Source: Faecalibacterium sp. UBA1762
GTDB lineage: Bacteria; Bacillota; Clostridia; Oscillospirales; Ruminococcaceae
Direction of reading: 5' to 3'
Assembly (NCBI GenBank): GCA_002314755.1
Contig: DCHC01000013.1
Coordinates: 1 to 24,955, forward strand
Length of the DNA stretch: 24,955 bases
The notes below the pieces were generated by a model. That model searched no databases, was not told the origin of the DNA, and was given only the letters and a program-made list of their open reading frames with translations. The translations under genes were made by a program, and so were the position numbers. Shown one piece after another: positions 1 through 8,825 of this stretch. The first letter of the stretch is position 1. Every line of letters starts with the position of its first letter.

Positions 1-54
1 ATAATGGATGACCTCCTACTCGATTGGTGTTTTCGCTGCTGAGAGAACGAAATT

Positions 55-873
55 TCAGTACCGGATGCGGGGTGTATAAAATTCAAAAATCGTGGCGTCA
101 TTACGCTCCTGCAGGGCGGCGACGGGATCCTGCGGATGGACAGTCCAAACCACCGGTACGCAGCCTGCCGCAAGGCATAGCCTGCCGCCGGGGGCAAGTC
201 CCTCCTTACTGTAGGCGAGAAAATGTGGCCGGGCGATGATATTGGTCAGACAGTTGGCAAGCAGAAAGCTGACAGGGGCAGACTGGCTTTTGCGTAGCTC
301 CCGGTAGGGAGCAGTGAGCTGGCCGCGTACGACCTGCTTGGCATGAACACGCCACCACTGTACAATACGGGGATCAAAGCTTTCAATGCAGAATTTTCCA
401 GTATATTGCAGCAGTATTTCCCAAGCCTTCCGGCAAAGCTCCTGGGCGTTGGGACAGGTCTTTATTTCAATAATTAGGGGAACAGATCCGCGTACCTCTC
501 GCAGGACATCGGCGAAAAGCGGAACGGTACAGTCGGTGTGCATTAAGGAAAAATGCTGCAGCTGGGCATAGGAGTAATCCCGGATACTACCGGGGCGGTC
601 GCATACCCGCTGCAGGGTATCATCGTGAAAAACGGCAACCTGTCCGTCCTTCGTCAGCTGCAAATCCAGTTCAATGCCGTAGCCGGCGTTGATGGCAGCG
701 TGAAAAGCGGGCATGGAGTTTTCGGGTACCTGTCCGTCGGCGGTATATAGGCCGCGGTGGGCATAATTGCGCTTTTGAAAATGCCGCTGCTGTTCCATAT
801 TTAGCCGGGCAGGCCATATGGCAAACAGCAACAGGATTAGCAACAAACCAAGGACAATAAACAGGATCGTCAT
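55..873 (-). CDS. Membrane-anchored glycerophosphodiester phosphodiesterase
   Basis: Family function: hydrolyses glycerophosphodiesters to glycerol-3-phosphate and an alcohol. Seen: a hydrophobic N-terminal segment (about residues 2-20) and then a GDPD barrel. From the ATG at 873 (272 aa) the family motifs are H39-R40-G in AHRGLY, E51-N52 in PENSMPAF, E68 and D70 in IELDLQLTKDG and H83 in AVFHDD. These match the HR...EN...E-x-D...H metal and catalytic set, so it should be active, with the domain probably on the outer face of the membrane. The frame also has a TTG at 879, but the only purine-rich site (GAGA, 883-886) sits 9 nt from the ATG and 3 nt from the TTG, so ATG is preferred. It follows the flippase by 63 nt on the same strand with no terminator hairpin seen between them, so the two are probably co-transcribed. 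A role in lipid or teichoic acid turnover is inference. Confidence 0.9.
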   Translation of the reverse strand: MTILFIVLGLLLILLLFAIWPARLNMEQQRHFQKRNYAHRGLYTADGQVPENSMPAFHAAINAGYGIELDLQLTKDGQVAVFHDDTLQRVCDRPGSIRDYSYAQLQHFSLMHTDCTVPLFADVLREVRGSVPLIIEIKTCPNAQELCRKAWEILLQYTGKFCIESFDPRIVQWWRVHAKQVVRGQLTAPYRELRKSQSAPVSFLLANCLTNIIARPHFLAYSKEGLAPGGRLCLAAGCVPVVWTVHPQDPVAALQERNDATIFEFYTPRIRY

Positions 874-936
874 GATCAATAGTCTCTTTTCTTAATTCAG
901 TGCCGGGAACCTCCTAAAATGAAGGTCGGCGTTTTT

Positions 937-2352
937 TTATGCGCGTTTATTACCCAGTAGCCGCTTGACAGTGGTCATCAGTGCTGCAAGGTTAAACAGA
1001 ATAAGCAAAAGTACGATTCCACCGCACAGATAAGGCCATCCGGGTGCCTCCAGCAACATCAGAACCGTTTCGGCCAGCAGCATGACAGTGAAAAGAATAA
1101 TCCGGCTCGGATACATCCGGAACAGAATCAGCTTTTCGGTGCTTTGCGCCCGCAGTAAAAAGATGACCTGATAGCTGATCAAGGTGGCAACAGCGGCGCC
1201 GTTTACGCCGAAGGGTCGGATCAGCAACGCATTCAAAATTAGGTTTAAAACAGCACCGATCAGGCTGGTAACCAGGTTCAAATTGCTTTTTTTGGTAACC
1301 ATATAGATACTGCTAAGATACCCGGAAAAACAGCTGTACATGGTGGCAATGATTAGGATAGGCATATATCTCCAGGCGTTAAAAAATTCGCCGCCGCTGC
1401 CATCCAGAATGCGGACAAACAGTTGGCAAAGCAGAATCATTCCGCCGGAGGCAACAGACAGCAGCCCGGTATAGCTGCGGAATACCCGGGAGAAAAAGAT
1501 ACTGCGCTCCTTGCCGCTACCGGAATCCGCTATGGCAGAAAGCTGCCAGGCCTCCGTGAACAGGGTACTGACCAGCATTAGCAGGTTGGGTATTTTGTAG
1601 GCAAAAGCGTAAAGGCCCGAGGCGTTACTGCCGAGCATATATAAGACAAACTTTTTATCACTGGCATTGGTCACCCACCAGCACATACTGGCAGGTACTA
1701 GGGGCAGGGAGTATTTTACCATACTGATAAACAGCTTTTTGTCGAAACGGGAAAAGTCCAAATAACGCTGCAAATCGGCAATTGTGATCAAAAATAGCAT
1801 GCTGCAAAAATCTGCGGCGACGGTCGCCAAAATGTATCCTGTGACCCCCAGCTGCAGCGGCTTCAGGAAAAGGATATAGAAAACAACCAAAAGCAGGGTA
1901 TTCAATATGCCGTCTGCAGCATACAGACGAGTATACTGACGGGAACGGACAAACTGGCTGCAAAGATTTCTGCCACAGCTGACAAAGATATACAGGTAAA
2001 CCAGCCAGCGATAGCCATCCAGCGCGCTCTCCTGCAGGGCGGGGTACAAAAGCGCCATCAACACTGCGCCGATACCCAAAGCCACTACGCCGCAGGTGAA
2101 GACAGACCGTTTGCTACAGGCGGAATCCAGCCCGAAACGGATGACGGCGTTAGAGATACCAATGCACGCCAAAGGCAGCAGCAGCTGGCAGGTGTCCTGA
2201 ATATTGGTGGCAATAGCGTAATCGTCCGGGCTTAAGATACCCGTGACGAAGGGCATAATTAAATAGACTAGTATCTTTGAGCCGAAGCTGCTGAGCGCAA
2301 AAAGTAAGGTGTTGGCCAAAAGTCGTTTGTATTTGTTTAAACCGTTTTCCAA
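937..2352 (-). CDS. Polysaccharide flippase (Wzx/MATE-like, MOP superfamily)
   Basis: A 471-residue, very hydrophobic protein with about 12-14 predicted membrane helices. The N-terminus (LLANTLLFALSSFGSKILVY, then MPFVTGILSPDDYA) is typical of Polysacc_synt/MurJ-like lipid-linked oligosaccharide exporters, and the C-terminal half (NLVTSLIGAVLNLILNALLI, PFGVNGAAVATLISYQV) has the usual MOP flippase pattern. Expected role: moving an undecaprenyl-linked glycan across the membrane; the substrate is unknown and no glycosyltransferases lie beside it here. The start is TTG at 2352-2350: there is no nearby in-frame ATG, and GAAGGAG lies 11 nt upstream. That spacer contains a 5-bp stem (AGCGG, loop CAA, CCGCT) that could bring the ribosome binding site closer to the TTG. 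Probably the first gene of a flippase-GDPD operon. Confidence 0.88.
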   Translation of the reverse strand: MENGLNKYKRLLANTLLFALSSFGSKILVYLIMPFVTGILSPDDYAIATNIQDTCQLLLPLACIGISNAVIRFGLDSACSKRSVFTCGVVALGIGAVLMALLYPALQESALDGYRWLVYLYIFVSCGRNLCSQFVRSRQYTRLYAADGILNTLLLVVFYILFLKPLQLGVTGYILATVAADFCSMLFLITIADLQRYLDFSRFDKKLFISMVKYSLPLVPASMCWWVTNASDKKFVLYMLGSNASGLYAFAYKIPNLLMLVSTLFTEAWQLSAIADSGSGKERSIFFSRVFRSYTGLLSVASGGMILLCQLFVRILDGSGGEFFNAWRYMPILIIATMYSCFSGYLSSIYMVTKKSNLNLVTSLIGAVLNLILNALLIRPFGVNGAAVATLISYQVIFLLRAQSTEKLILFRMYPSRIILFTVMLLAETVLMLLEAPGWPYLCGGIVLLLILFNLAALMTTVKRLLGNKRA

Positions 2353-2398
2353 AGCGGTTGCCGCTCCTTCTGTTCCAGATAGTCATTCCTAATAATAA

Positions 2399-2407
2399 AG
2401 TATATCA
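2399..2407 (-). promoter_or_regulatory. Extended -10 promoter for the flippase operon
   Basis: Read on the minus strand there is TGA followed by TATACT, an extended -10 element, about 45 nt upstream of the TTG start. The hexamer 17 bp further upstream (TTTATT) is a poor -35, consistent with an extended -10 promoter. Start-site mapping is not possible from sequence. Confidence 0.5.
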
Positions 2408-2444
2408 CGCTATGCCGGAAAAATAAAGATTTTATCAAAAATAC

Positions 2445-2461
2445 TTTCTCAAACTGAGAAA
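2445..2461. promoter_or_regulatory. Short perfect inverted repeat in the 340-nt divergent intergenic region
   Basis: TTTCTCA, AAC, TGAGAAA is a perfect 7-bp dyad between the flippase promoter and the promoter of the tandem glycosidase operon. It has no U tract and is a possible operator for either side. The rest of 2353-2692 is A/T rich and holds only the promoters listed; no gene was seen in it. Confidence 0.25.
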
Positions 2462-2550
2462 AACAGACAAAACATTACCGATATATTAGTCATTAGTGCC
2501 AAAAAAAGAAAAGACTTTTTGACACAACAGAGAAAATGAAATACCGAGCT

Positions 2551-2564
2551 TGAAAGCATTGACT
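2551..2564 (+). promoter_or_regulatory. Possible catabolite-responsive element (cre) overlapping the -35
   Basis: TGAAAGCATTGACT matches 12 of 14 positions of the CcpA consensus TGWAANCGNTNWCA. The mismatches are at the central CG (here CA) and the last base, and the central one weakens the case. It overlaps the -35 hexamer at 2559-2564, a position where CcpA binding would repress. Confidence 0.25.
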
Positions 2565-2587
2565 TTGCATTTTTCGTATGTTATAAA
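2559..2587 (+). promoter_or_regulatory. Sigma-A promoter of the tandem glycosidase operon
   Basis: TTGACT (2559-2564), a 17-bp spacer, then TATAAA (2582-2587) with TG at 2579-2580 forming an extended -10. Transcription would start near 2594, giving a leader of about 100 nt before the ATG at 2693. This is the only strong promoter seen ahead of the four plus-strand genes that run to 10944. Confidence 0.75.
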
Positions 2588-2692
2588 AGAGCAAACCGGG
2601 TCTGTTTCGGTATGAAAATGCCCGGAAAAACTGTTCCGCCTGCAGTGTTGAGAACAGTAAAAGCAATTCAGACAAAAGAAGGAGATTACACA

Positions 2693-5653
2693 ATGGATGT
2701 CATTAAAAATGAAGGTGTTTTTCGTCTGTTTGACAAACATGCCGGACTGATTTTTACCGACGAAAAACAGCTGGACCGTATTATTCAGGGACCGGATACT
2801 CCCATTTTTGTGGATGAGGATCTGGGCTTTTCAGCAGAACGGCAAAAGCTGAACGATGATAATTCCACCCTGGCAAGCCGTTGTAAAGAGGCTGCTGACC
2901 GGGGTTGCACCCGTATGGAGGTCAGCTATGACTTTTTCTTTGGCGGCACCACCCGTCACAACTACCCCAGTGATGAGACCACTATCAAAGCCTTTAAGGC
3001 AGTGCGGGATGAGGCTGCGAAAAACGGCATGAGCTTCGGCGCCTCGATCCTTTCTCCGTTGGATGTGGGCGGTGGCTGGGCCAAGATCAGCGATGAGACC
3101 GGTTTTACCTATCAGTTTATGGAGACGGATATCAAGCCGGACGGGAGCTACTGCGTCCCCATGAGCTGCCAGGTGCAGTGGTATAACAACAAGGGACCCA
3201 TTCATCTGATTCCCCACCATGTGGAGGTGTACGCATTTACAGAAGAGCGTATCGGCAATACCCCCTACTTCTGCGTGGACGAAAACGCCATTCAGACCAT
3301 CAGCGAGACGGCAAGCTACGAGATCGACGAGAGTGATATGGTGACCACCTCTAACGGTTACAAGCACTGCTCTATGAAGATTTTTGGCAAGTGGGCAAAC
3401 CCCACGGCAAACCGTGCCCTGTGCATTATGGTTTACCGCACCCCGGAGCTGGACTATTTTGCGCCCAGCGCCTCTGCGTTCATGAAAAAATTACTGGATA
3501 CTCATAACGAGGCAGGCATTGATTACGGTGGCTTCTACTCTGATGAGATGCATATCCAATTTGACTGGGATCTGGAGGAGCACTTTGGCGATAAGGAGGT
3601 CAACACCCGTTATCTGACCACCCATCTGGCACAAAAGTATGCCGAGCTGTACGGTGAAAAGTATAAGGAATTCCCCAAGTATCTGATCTATATGGCTTAC
3701 CATCAGCATGATTTCCTGCCCGGCGCGGAGGGTAAGGTCAATGCGCAGCATGTGTTCGGTAAAACCGAAAAGGATATTGCCGATACCTGGCAATTCCGCA
3801 ACCGTTACTTCGAACTGCTGCAGCGCACGGTCGTTGATTTGGCCAACAACTCCAAAGCTTATGCCGAAAAGTTGTGGGGCGCTCCGATTATGACCCGGGC
3901 TCACGCTACCTGGCAGGAATCCCCCACCTGTGACCACTACTACAAGGTTGCCAACACCATCGGCGGTTTTAATGTACAGGAGCTGTTGGGTGAGGAGTAT
4001 GCCGACATCAACATTAAATCCCCTGTGGCAGACCGCGCCAAGCTGGAGATTGCCAAAGCCGACAAGGCTGCGGAGCTGGGCATATCCCGTTATGACTACA
4101 CGCCATGGTACGACTGGGGCTGTTCCATTCGTGAGAATATCTCCGCCTGCTATGACTATTTCAAGTGGAATGAATTTTTGTGCGGCGGTGGTACCGACCA
4201 TGCCGAGGGCGGCAACTATGACCGCAACTACTACAGCGAGGCACTGGCAGCCTCCTTTGGCGAGCTGAACAAGTACGGTGAAGCCTACTGTGCCGGTTGG
4301 GGTATGCCCCATAAGCTGGCAAAGCTGTTTAACCGTATGGCAAATGCCTACGGCAACAGCCCCAGCTGCGATGAGCTGAGCTTTGTCAATGGTCTGGGCA
4401 CCCGCCGTACCGATGTGTTGGCGCTATATCCCATTAAGCTGAACAACGCCGAGGAGCGGTTCGGCAGCTGGATGGTGCAGTACGGCTACTGCAACTATAT
4501 TACCGAAGAGAAGTTCCTGGAGAATGCAACCCTGACCGAGGACGGTAAGCTGGAAGTCAACGGACAGAAATTCCGTTGTGTGGTCGCCCTGTTTGAGCCG
4601 TTTTTGGCTGATAAGACGATGGGTATGCTGGAGAAGTTTGTCGCAGCCGGCGGTAAGCTGTTATGGATGAGCGTACCTGCGCTGCTGAACGAAAAGGGCG
4701 AAGATATAGCGCCGCGTTTTGCTAAGCTGTTTGGTTTGTCCGGTGTGTGCCATGCCGGTGAGGAAGTGTTCCGCAAGGGCGAAGCCGTCCGGTTCGGCGG
4801 AATGTTCGCAGGTATAAAGGACATGAAAGTCCCCACGGACTATATCGTGGACGCCTTGTGGCCGGTAGCTATTGCGGACGCCCAGCCGGTTGCCTATGTA
4901 GATGATACCCTGGTCGGCACTGCAAAGCAGTATGCCGGCGGGGGTCTGGCTGTGTATATGGGCTGCCGTCTGCGTGACGATCAGTCCCAAAGCCTGGGCG
5001 AGGATGTGGACACCCTGTTCCGTGTACTGTGCGCAATGGGCGCCTATCGGCCCGGTTCTCTGGAGGTTCGCAGCCGCGAGACCAACGCGGAGTACCTGCT
5101 GAACACCTTTGCAGACGGGTCCATCGCCTGTGCGCCCCATTTCCGTAAGGTGTATGAGGCATGGGAGGGCAAGTTCTTCCGTGAGGAGGCATTTGACGCC
5201 GCTGTCCTGGAGGGCAGGCAGCTGCCCACCGGTCATATCTCTTTGCATGAGGAGATCGCCGGGCACAACATTGACTTTGAGGGTGAGGAATATGTCGGCT
5301 ACAATCTGGATGAGGCTGGCGCACCCAAGGCGATGTTCGGCATAGGTACCGACGGCATTACGGTGGACGGCGTAAAGTATATCTTTGCGGACCGCGTTGC
5401 CAAGTTTGAGTTTGCGCCTGTCCCTGAGAAGTATCTGACGGAGGATGTAAAGCGCGCCATACTGACCACCTGCTGGACTACAGGCGCTACCGTAAGTGTG
5501 CCGGTGCCGGGCAGCAGTGAGGTCAAGGTACTGGCTTGCCGCGACCGTCTGTTTAAGGCAGAGGATGCCGTGCCCTTTACCCGTGAGGACGGTGTAGTAC
5601 GCTATACGGTGGACGAGGCTTTGGCCGGTAAACGCATCTATATTATCTATTAA
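2693..5653 (+). CDS. Large GH106-like glycoside hydrolase, paralogue A
   Basis: 986 aa, no signal peptide or membrane segment, so cytoplasmic. The start is the ATG after AGAAGGAGA (2679-2687); the paralogue begins with the same MDV-KNEGVFRL, which rules out the upstream in-frame ATG at 2612. No characterised family was recognised with certainty. Visible layout: an N-terminal barrel start (about residues 75-130, TRMEVSYDFFFGG then GMSFGASILSPLDVGGGW), a beta insertion (150-240), a barrel strand ending in Y-S-D284-E285-M-H, a late barrel segment with GGGTDHAEGG (D502, E505), then a Rossmann/GATase-like segment (about 560-690; TDVLALYPIKL, FEPFLADKTM, FVAAGGKLLWMS) and a C-terminal beta region. 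This order resembles GH106 alpha-L-rhamnosidases and related unassigned families. E285 and E505 are candidate catalytic residues by inference. First gene of a run with paralogue B, an aldo/keto reductase and a URO-D-like protein. The specific substrate is unknown. Confidence 0.7.
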   Translation: MDVIKNEGVFRLFDKHAGLIFTDEKQLDRIIQGPDTPIFVDEDLGFSAERQKLNDDNSTLASRCKEAADRGCTRMEVSYDFFFGGTTRHNYPSDETTIKAFKAVRDEAAKNGMSFGASILSPLDVGGGWAKISDETGFTYQFMETDIKPDGSYCVPMSCQVQWYNNKGPIHLIPHHVEVYAFTEERIGNTPYFCVDENAIQTISETASYEIDESDMVTTSNGYKHCSMKIFGKWANPTANRALCIMVYRTPELDYFAPSASAFMKKLLDTHNEAGIDYGGFYSDEMHIQFDWDLEEHFGDKEVNTRYLTTHLAQKYAELYGEKYKEFPKYLIYMAYHQHDFLPGAEGKVNAQHVFGKTEKDIADTWQFRNRYFELLQRTVVDLANNSKAYAEKLWGAPIMTRAHATWQESPTCDHYYKVANTIGGFNVQELLGEEYADINIKSPVADRAKLEIAKADKAAELGISRYDYTPWYDWGCSIRENISACYDYFKWNEFLCGGGTDHAEGGNYDRNYYSEALAASFGELNKYGEAYCAGWGMPHKLAKLFNRMANAYGNSPSCDELSFVNGLGTRRTDVLALYPIKLNNAEERFGSWMVQYGYCNYITEEKFLENATLTEDGKLEVNGQKFRCVVALFEPFLADKTMGMLEKFVAAGGKLLWMSVPALLNEKGEDIAPRFAKLFGLSGVCHAGEEVFRKGEAVRFGGMFAGIKDMKVPTDYIVDALWPVAIADAQPVAYVDDTLVGTAKQYAGGGLAVYMGCRLRDDQSQSLGEDVDTLFRVLCAMGAYRPGSLEVRSRETNAEYLLNTFADGSIACAPHFRKVYEAWEGKFFREEAFDAAVLEGRQLPTGHISLHEEIAGHNIDFEGEEYVGYNLDEAGAPKAMFGIGTDGITVDGVKYIFADRVAKFEFAPVPEKYLTEDVKRAILTTCWTTGATVSVPVPGSSEVKVLACRDRLFKAEDAVPFTREDGVVRYTVDEALAGKRIYIIY

Positions 5654-5672
5654 ATTACTTGATCTGAATGGA

Positions 5673-5724
5673 CAAAAGGGGGCTGTGCAAGGAACTATCG
5701 GTTTCTTTCACATGTCCCCTTTTG
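5673..5724 (+). terminator. Intercistronic hairpin after paralogue A
   Basis: CAAAAGGGG (5673-5681) pairs with CCCCTTTTG (5716-5724), with further imperfect pairing inside (CTGTG with CACA, GGAAC with GTTTC). The U-rich stretch is partly inside the stem. It lies in the 112-nt gap before paralogue B and may be a partial terminator or an mRNA-stabilising structure. Its core GGGGGCTG resembles the hairpin after paralogue B at 8737. Confidence 0.5.
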
Positions 5725-5765
5725 CTTGGAATCGGGACGATTAAGCTGGAAGGGAGAGCTATCAA

Positions 5766-8729
5766 ATGGATGTTGTAAAAAATGAAGGGGTATTTCGTCT
5801 ATACGACAGGCAGACCACTTTGATTCTGACAGATGAAAAGCAACTGGATCGAATTATTGAGGGACCGCAGGTTCCCATTTTTAAAGATGAGCAGAAGGGC
5901 TTTTCCGGCGAAAAGCAGCGGATAAACGATGATGATACGACCTTGGAAAGTTTTTGTAAAAAAGCCGGTGAGCGGGGCTGCACCCGCGCTGAGGTCAGCT
6001 ACGACTTCTTTTTCGGCGGCACGACCCGTAATAACTACCCCAGTGATGAAACCACTATCAAAGCGTTTAAGGCGGTGCGGGATGAGGCGGCCAGGAACGG
6101 TATGAGCTTCGGCGCCTCGATTCTTTCCCCTCTGGATGTGGGCGGCGGCTGGATCAAACTGAGTGACGAGACCGGCTTCACCTATCAGTATCAGGAGACA
6201 GATATCAAGCCGGACGGCAGCTACAGCATCGGAATGAACTGCCAGCGCCAGTGGTATAACAATAAGGGACCGATCCACCTCATCCCCCATCATGTGGAGG
6301 TCTATGCTTTTTCGGAGGAGCGTATCGGAAATACCCCGTACTTCTATGTGGATGAGAACAGAATTTTGTCTATCAGCCAGACGGCTGAGTACGAAATTCA
6401 GGAAGACAAGACGGTAACCACCGGCGCAGGCTACGGGTACTGCCCCATGCGCATTTTCGGTAAGTGGGAGCATCCCACTGCAGACCGGGCCCTATGCATT
6501 ATGGTCTATCGTACCCCGGAACTGGACTATTTTGCTCCCAGCGCAAAAGAGTTTATGAAAAAGCTGCTGGATACCCATAACGAGGCGGGCGTCGACTACG
6601 GCGGCTTCTATTCGGATGAAATGCATATTCAGATGGACTGGGATCTGGGTACTGCCCATTACGGCGAGACGGAGCTTTGCACGCGCTATCTCACCGATCA
6701 TCTGGCGGAAAAATATGCCCAGCTGTACGGTGAAAAATACCGGGATTTTGCAAAGTATTTGATTTATATGTCCTATCATCAGCATGATTTCCTTCCCGGA
6801 GAGAAGGGAAAAATAAACGCCCAGCATGTGTTTGGTAAAACGGAAAAAGATATTGCGGATACATGGCAGTTCCGTAACCGGTATTTTGAGCTGCTGCAGC
6901 GTACAGTGGTGGATTTGTCCAACTACGCCAAGGCTTATGCAGAGAGTCTGTGGGGTGGCCCCATTATGACCCGTGCGCATGCAACTTGGCAGGAGGCACC
7001 TACCTGCGACCATTTTTATCGGGTCAAGGGTGCTGAAGGCGGCTTTGATATCGGCGAAATGCTGGCCCCCGAGCTTGCGGCGGTCGATGACAAATCCCCA
7101 GCTGCACTGCGCGCCGCAAAATACAAAGCAATCGGCGATAAAATGAAAGAGCTGGGGATCTCTACCTACGAGTATACCCCCTGGTATCACTGGTCCACCT
7201 CGATCCGCGAGAACATGTCCGCCTGTTACGACTATTTCAAGTGGAACGAGTTCCTGAGCGGTGGCGGTACCGACCATGCGGAGGGCGGCTTCCTGGATCG
7301 CAATTATTTCAGTGAGGCGTTGGCGGCATCCTTTGGCGAGCTGAACAAGTTTGAACAGGCCTACTGCGCCTGCTGGGGTATGCCTAAGGAGTTAAGCGGG
7401 ATGTTCAGCCGCGTTGCCAATGTGTACGGCAACAGTCCAAACGGAGACGAGATCGGTTTCGTCAACGGTTTGGGTACCCGCCGTACCGATGTGCTGGCAC
7501 TGTACCCCATCAAGCTGAACAATGCGGAAGAGCGGTTCGGCAGCTGGATGGTGCAGTACGGCTACTGGAATTACATCACTGAGGAAAAGTTCTTAGAAAA
7601 TGCAATTTTGACCGATGACGGAAAAATAGAGGTCAACGGTCAAAAATTCCGCTGCATTGTCGCACTGTTTGAGCCGTTCCTGGCAGATAAGACCATGTCT
7701 GTGCTGGAAAAATTTGTAGCAGTCGGCGGTAAACTGTTATGGATGAGTGTTCCCGCACAACTGAATGAAAACGGAGAGGATATCACCTGGCGATTTGCGG
7801 CGTTGTTCGGCCTGGCTGGAATCACCTGTTCCGGCGCAGAGGAATATCATAAGGGCGAGGCGATCCGCTTTACCGGCTTATTTGGCACGGTAAAGGATAT
7901 GCCTATCCTGAACGATTATCTTGTTGACGCGGTTTATCCGGTGACGGCGGCAGATGCGGCCGTGGTAGCTTCTGTAAGCGGCAAACCGGTCGGTACAGTC
8001 AAACAATATGCCGGCGGCGGTATGGCTGTTTATATGGGCTGCCGCCTGCGGGACGATCAGTCCTGCAGCCTGGGTGAGGATATTGATACCCTGTTCCGTG
8101 TGCTGTGTGCTATGGGCGCCTATCGGCCCGGCTCGTTGGAGGTGCGCAGCCGTAACAGTCATGCAGCGCTGGTGTACAATACCTTTGCGGACGGTTCCAT
8201 CGCCTGCGCGCCTCATTTTCGCAAGGTGCAGGAGGGCTGGGAGACCCGGTTCTTCCGGGACACCGAGCTGGATGCCGAAACCATGAAAAATCTGGAGCTT
8301 CCGGAGCGGCATATCTCGCTGCATGAGCAGATCGTCGGACATAATATCGATTTTGAAGGCGAAGAATTTGTCGCATATAATCTAGATGAAATCGGTGCGC
8401 CTAAGGCAATGTTCGGTATCGGTACCGACGGTATTACGGTGGACGGTGTGAAATTTACCTTTGCGGATCGGACTGCAAAGTTTGAGTTTGCTCCGGTACC
8501 GACCAAGCGGTTGGCAGACGGTACAGAAAAGGCTATCCTGACCACCTGTTGGACCGCCGGGACCACAGTCAGTGTGCCGGTACCGGGTGACGGAGCCGTC
8601 CAGGTGCTGGCTTGTCGGGACCGACTGTTTGACGCAGCGGATTCCGTGCCCTTTGTTCGTGAAAAAGGTGTTGTACGTTACACAGTAGATGAAAAATCTG
8701 CTGGCAAACGCATCTTTATCCTGTATTGA
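5766..8729 (+). CDS. Large GH106-like glycoside hydrolase, paralogue B
   Basis: 987 aa, collinear with the preceding gene over its whole length; identity by eye is roughly 70-80% in sampled segments and almost complete in blocks such as ERFGSWMVQYGY and MGAYRPGSLEVRSR. AAGGGAGAG at 5750-5758 precedes the ATG. The Y-S-D284-E285-M-H motif is at exactly the same residue number as in paralogue A, and GGGTDHAEGG is kept (D503, E506), so both copies keep the candidate active-site residues. Differences cluster in the N-terminal 70 residues, in the segment at about 420-460 (after HATWQE-PTCDH) and at about 700-760. That pattern suggests two working enzymes with different specificity rather than a decaying spare copy (inference). 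No signal peptide. Substrate unknown; a hydrolase acting on an imported oligosaccharide or glycoside is the best guess. Confidence 0.7.
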   Translation: MDVVKNEGVFRLYDRQTTLILTDEKQLDRIIEGPQVPIFKDEQKGFSGEKQRINDDDTTLESFCKKAGERGCTRAEVSYDFFFGGTTRNNYPSDETTIKAFKAVRDEAARNGMSFGASILSPLDVGGGWIKLSDETGFTYQYQETDIKPDGSYSIGMNCQRQWYNNKGPIHLIPHHVEVYAFSEERIGNTPYFYVDENRILSISQTAEYEIQEDKTVTTGAGYGYCPMRIFGKWEHPTADRALCIMVYRTPELDYFAPSAKEFMKKLLDTHNEAGVDYGGFYSDEMHIQMDWDLGTAHYGETELCTRYLTDHLAEKYAQLYGEKYRDFAKYLIYMSYHQHDFLPGEKGKINAQHVFGKTEKDIADTWQFRNRYFELLQRTVVDLSNYAKAYAESLWGGPIMTRAHATWQEAPTCDHFYRVKGAEGGFDIGEMLAPELAAVDDKSPAALRAAKYKAIGDKMKELGISTYEYTPWYHWSTSIRENMSACYDYFKWNEFLSGGGTDHAEGGFLDRNYFSEALAASFGELNKFEQAYCACWGMPKELSGMFSRVANVYGNSPNGDEIGFVNGLGTRRTDVLALYPIKLNNAEERFGSWMVQYGYWNYITEEKFLENAILTDDGKIEVNGQKFRCIVALFEPFLADKTMSVLEKFVAVGGKLLWMSVPAQLNENGEDITWRFAALFGLAGITCSGAEEYHKGEAIRFTGLFGTVKDMPILNDYLVDAVYPVTAADAAVVASVSGKPVGTVKQYAGGGMAVYMGCRLRDDQSCSLGEDIDTLFRVLCAMGAYRPGSLEVRSRNSHAALVYNTFADGSIACAPHFRKVQEGWETRFFRDTELDAETMKNLELPERHISLHEQIVGHNIDFEGEEFVAYNLDEIGAPKAMFGIGTDGITVDGVKFTFADRTAKFEFAPVPTKRLADGTEKAILTTCWTAGTTVSVPVPGDGAVQVLACRDRLFDAADSVPFVREKGVVRYTVDEKSAGKRIFILY

Positions 8730-8736
8730 TTTCGAG

Positions 8737-8772
8737 GGGGCTGCGTAAGAAACGGTATTTTTACGCGGCCCC
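8737..8772 (+). terminator. Intercistronic hairpin after paralogue B
   Basis: GGGGCTGCGTAA (8737-8748) pairs with TTACGCGGCCCC (8761-8772), 12 bp with one G-U pair and a 12-nt loop, followed only by ATTTCC. The weak U tract suggests an attenuator or processing signal within the operon rather than a full stop. It is recognisably related to the hairpin after paralogue A. Confidence 0.5.
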
Positions 8773-8825
8773 ATTTCCGTCCGGGAAGATAAAGACATAT
8801 CGCTTAAAAAAGGTGGAAAGAGAAG

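Noticed and set aside
2612..2692. N-terminal extension of paralogue A from an upstream in-frame ATG
   Set aside because: No ribosome binding site at 2612, whereas AGAAGGAGA precedes 2693, and paralogue B starts at the matching MDV.
3491..4312. 273-codon minus-strand frame opposite paralogue A, and a similar one at 6492-7277 opposite paralogue B
   Set aside because: Both are mirror images of the conserved coding sequence; similarity between them comes from the sense-strand duplication.
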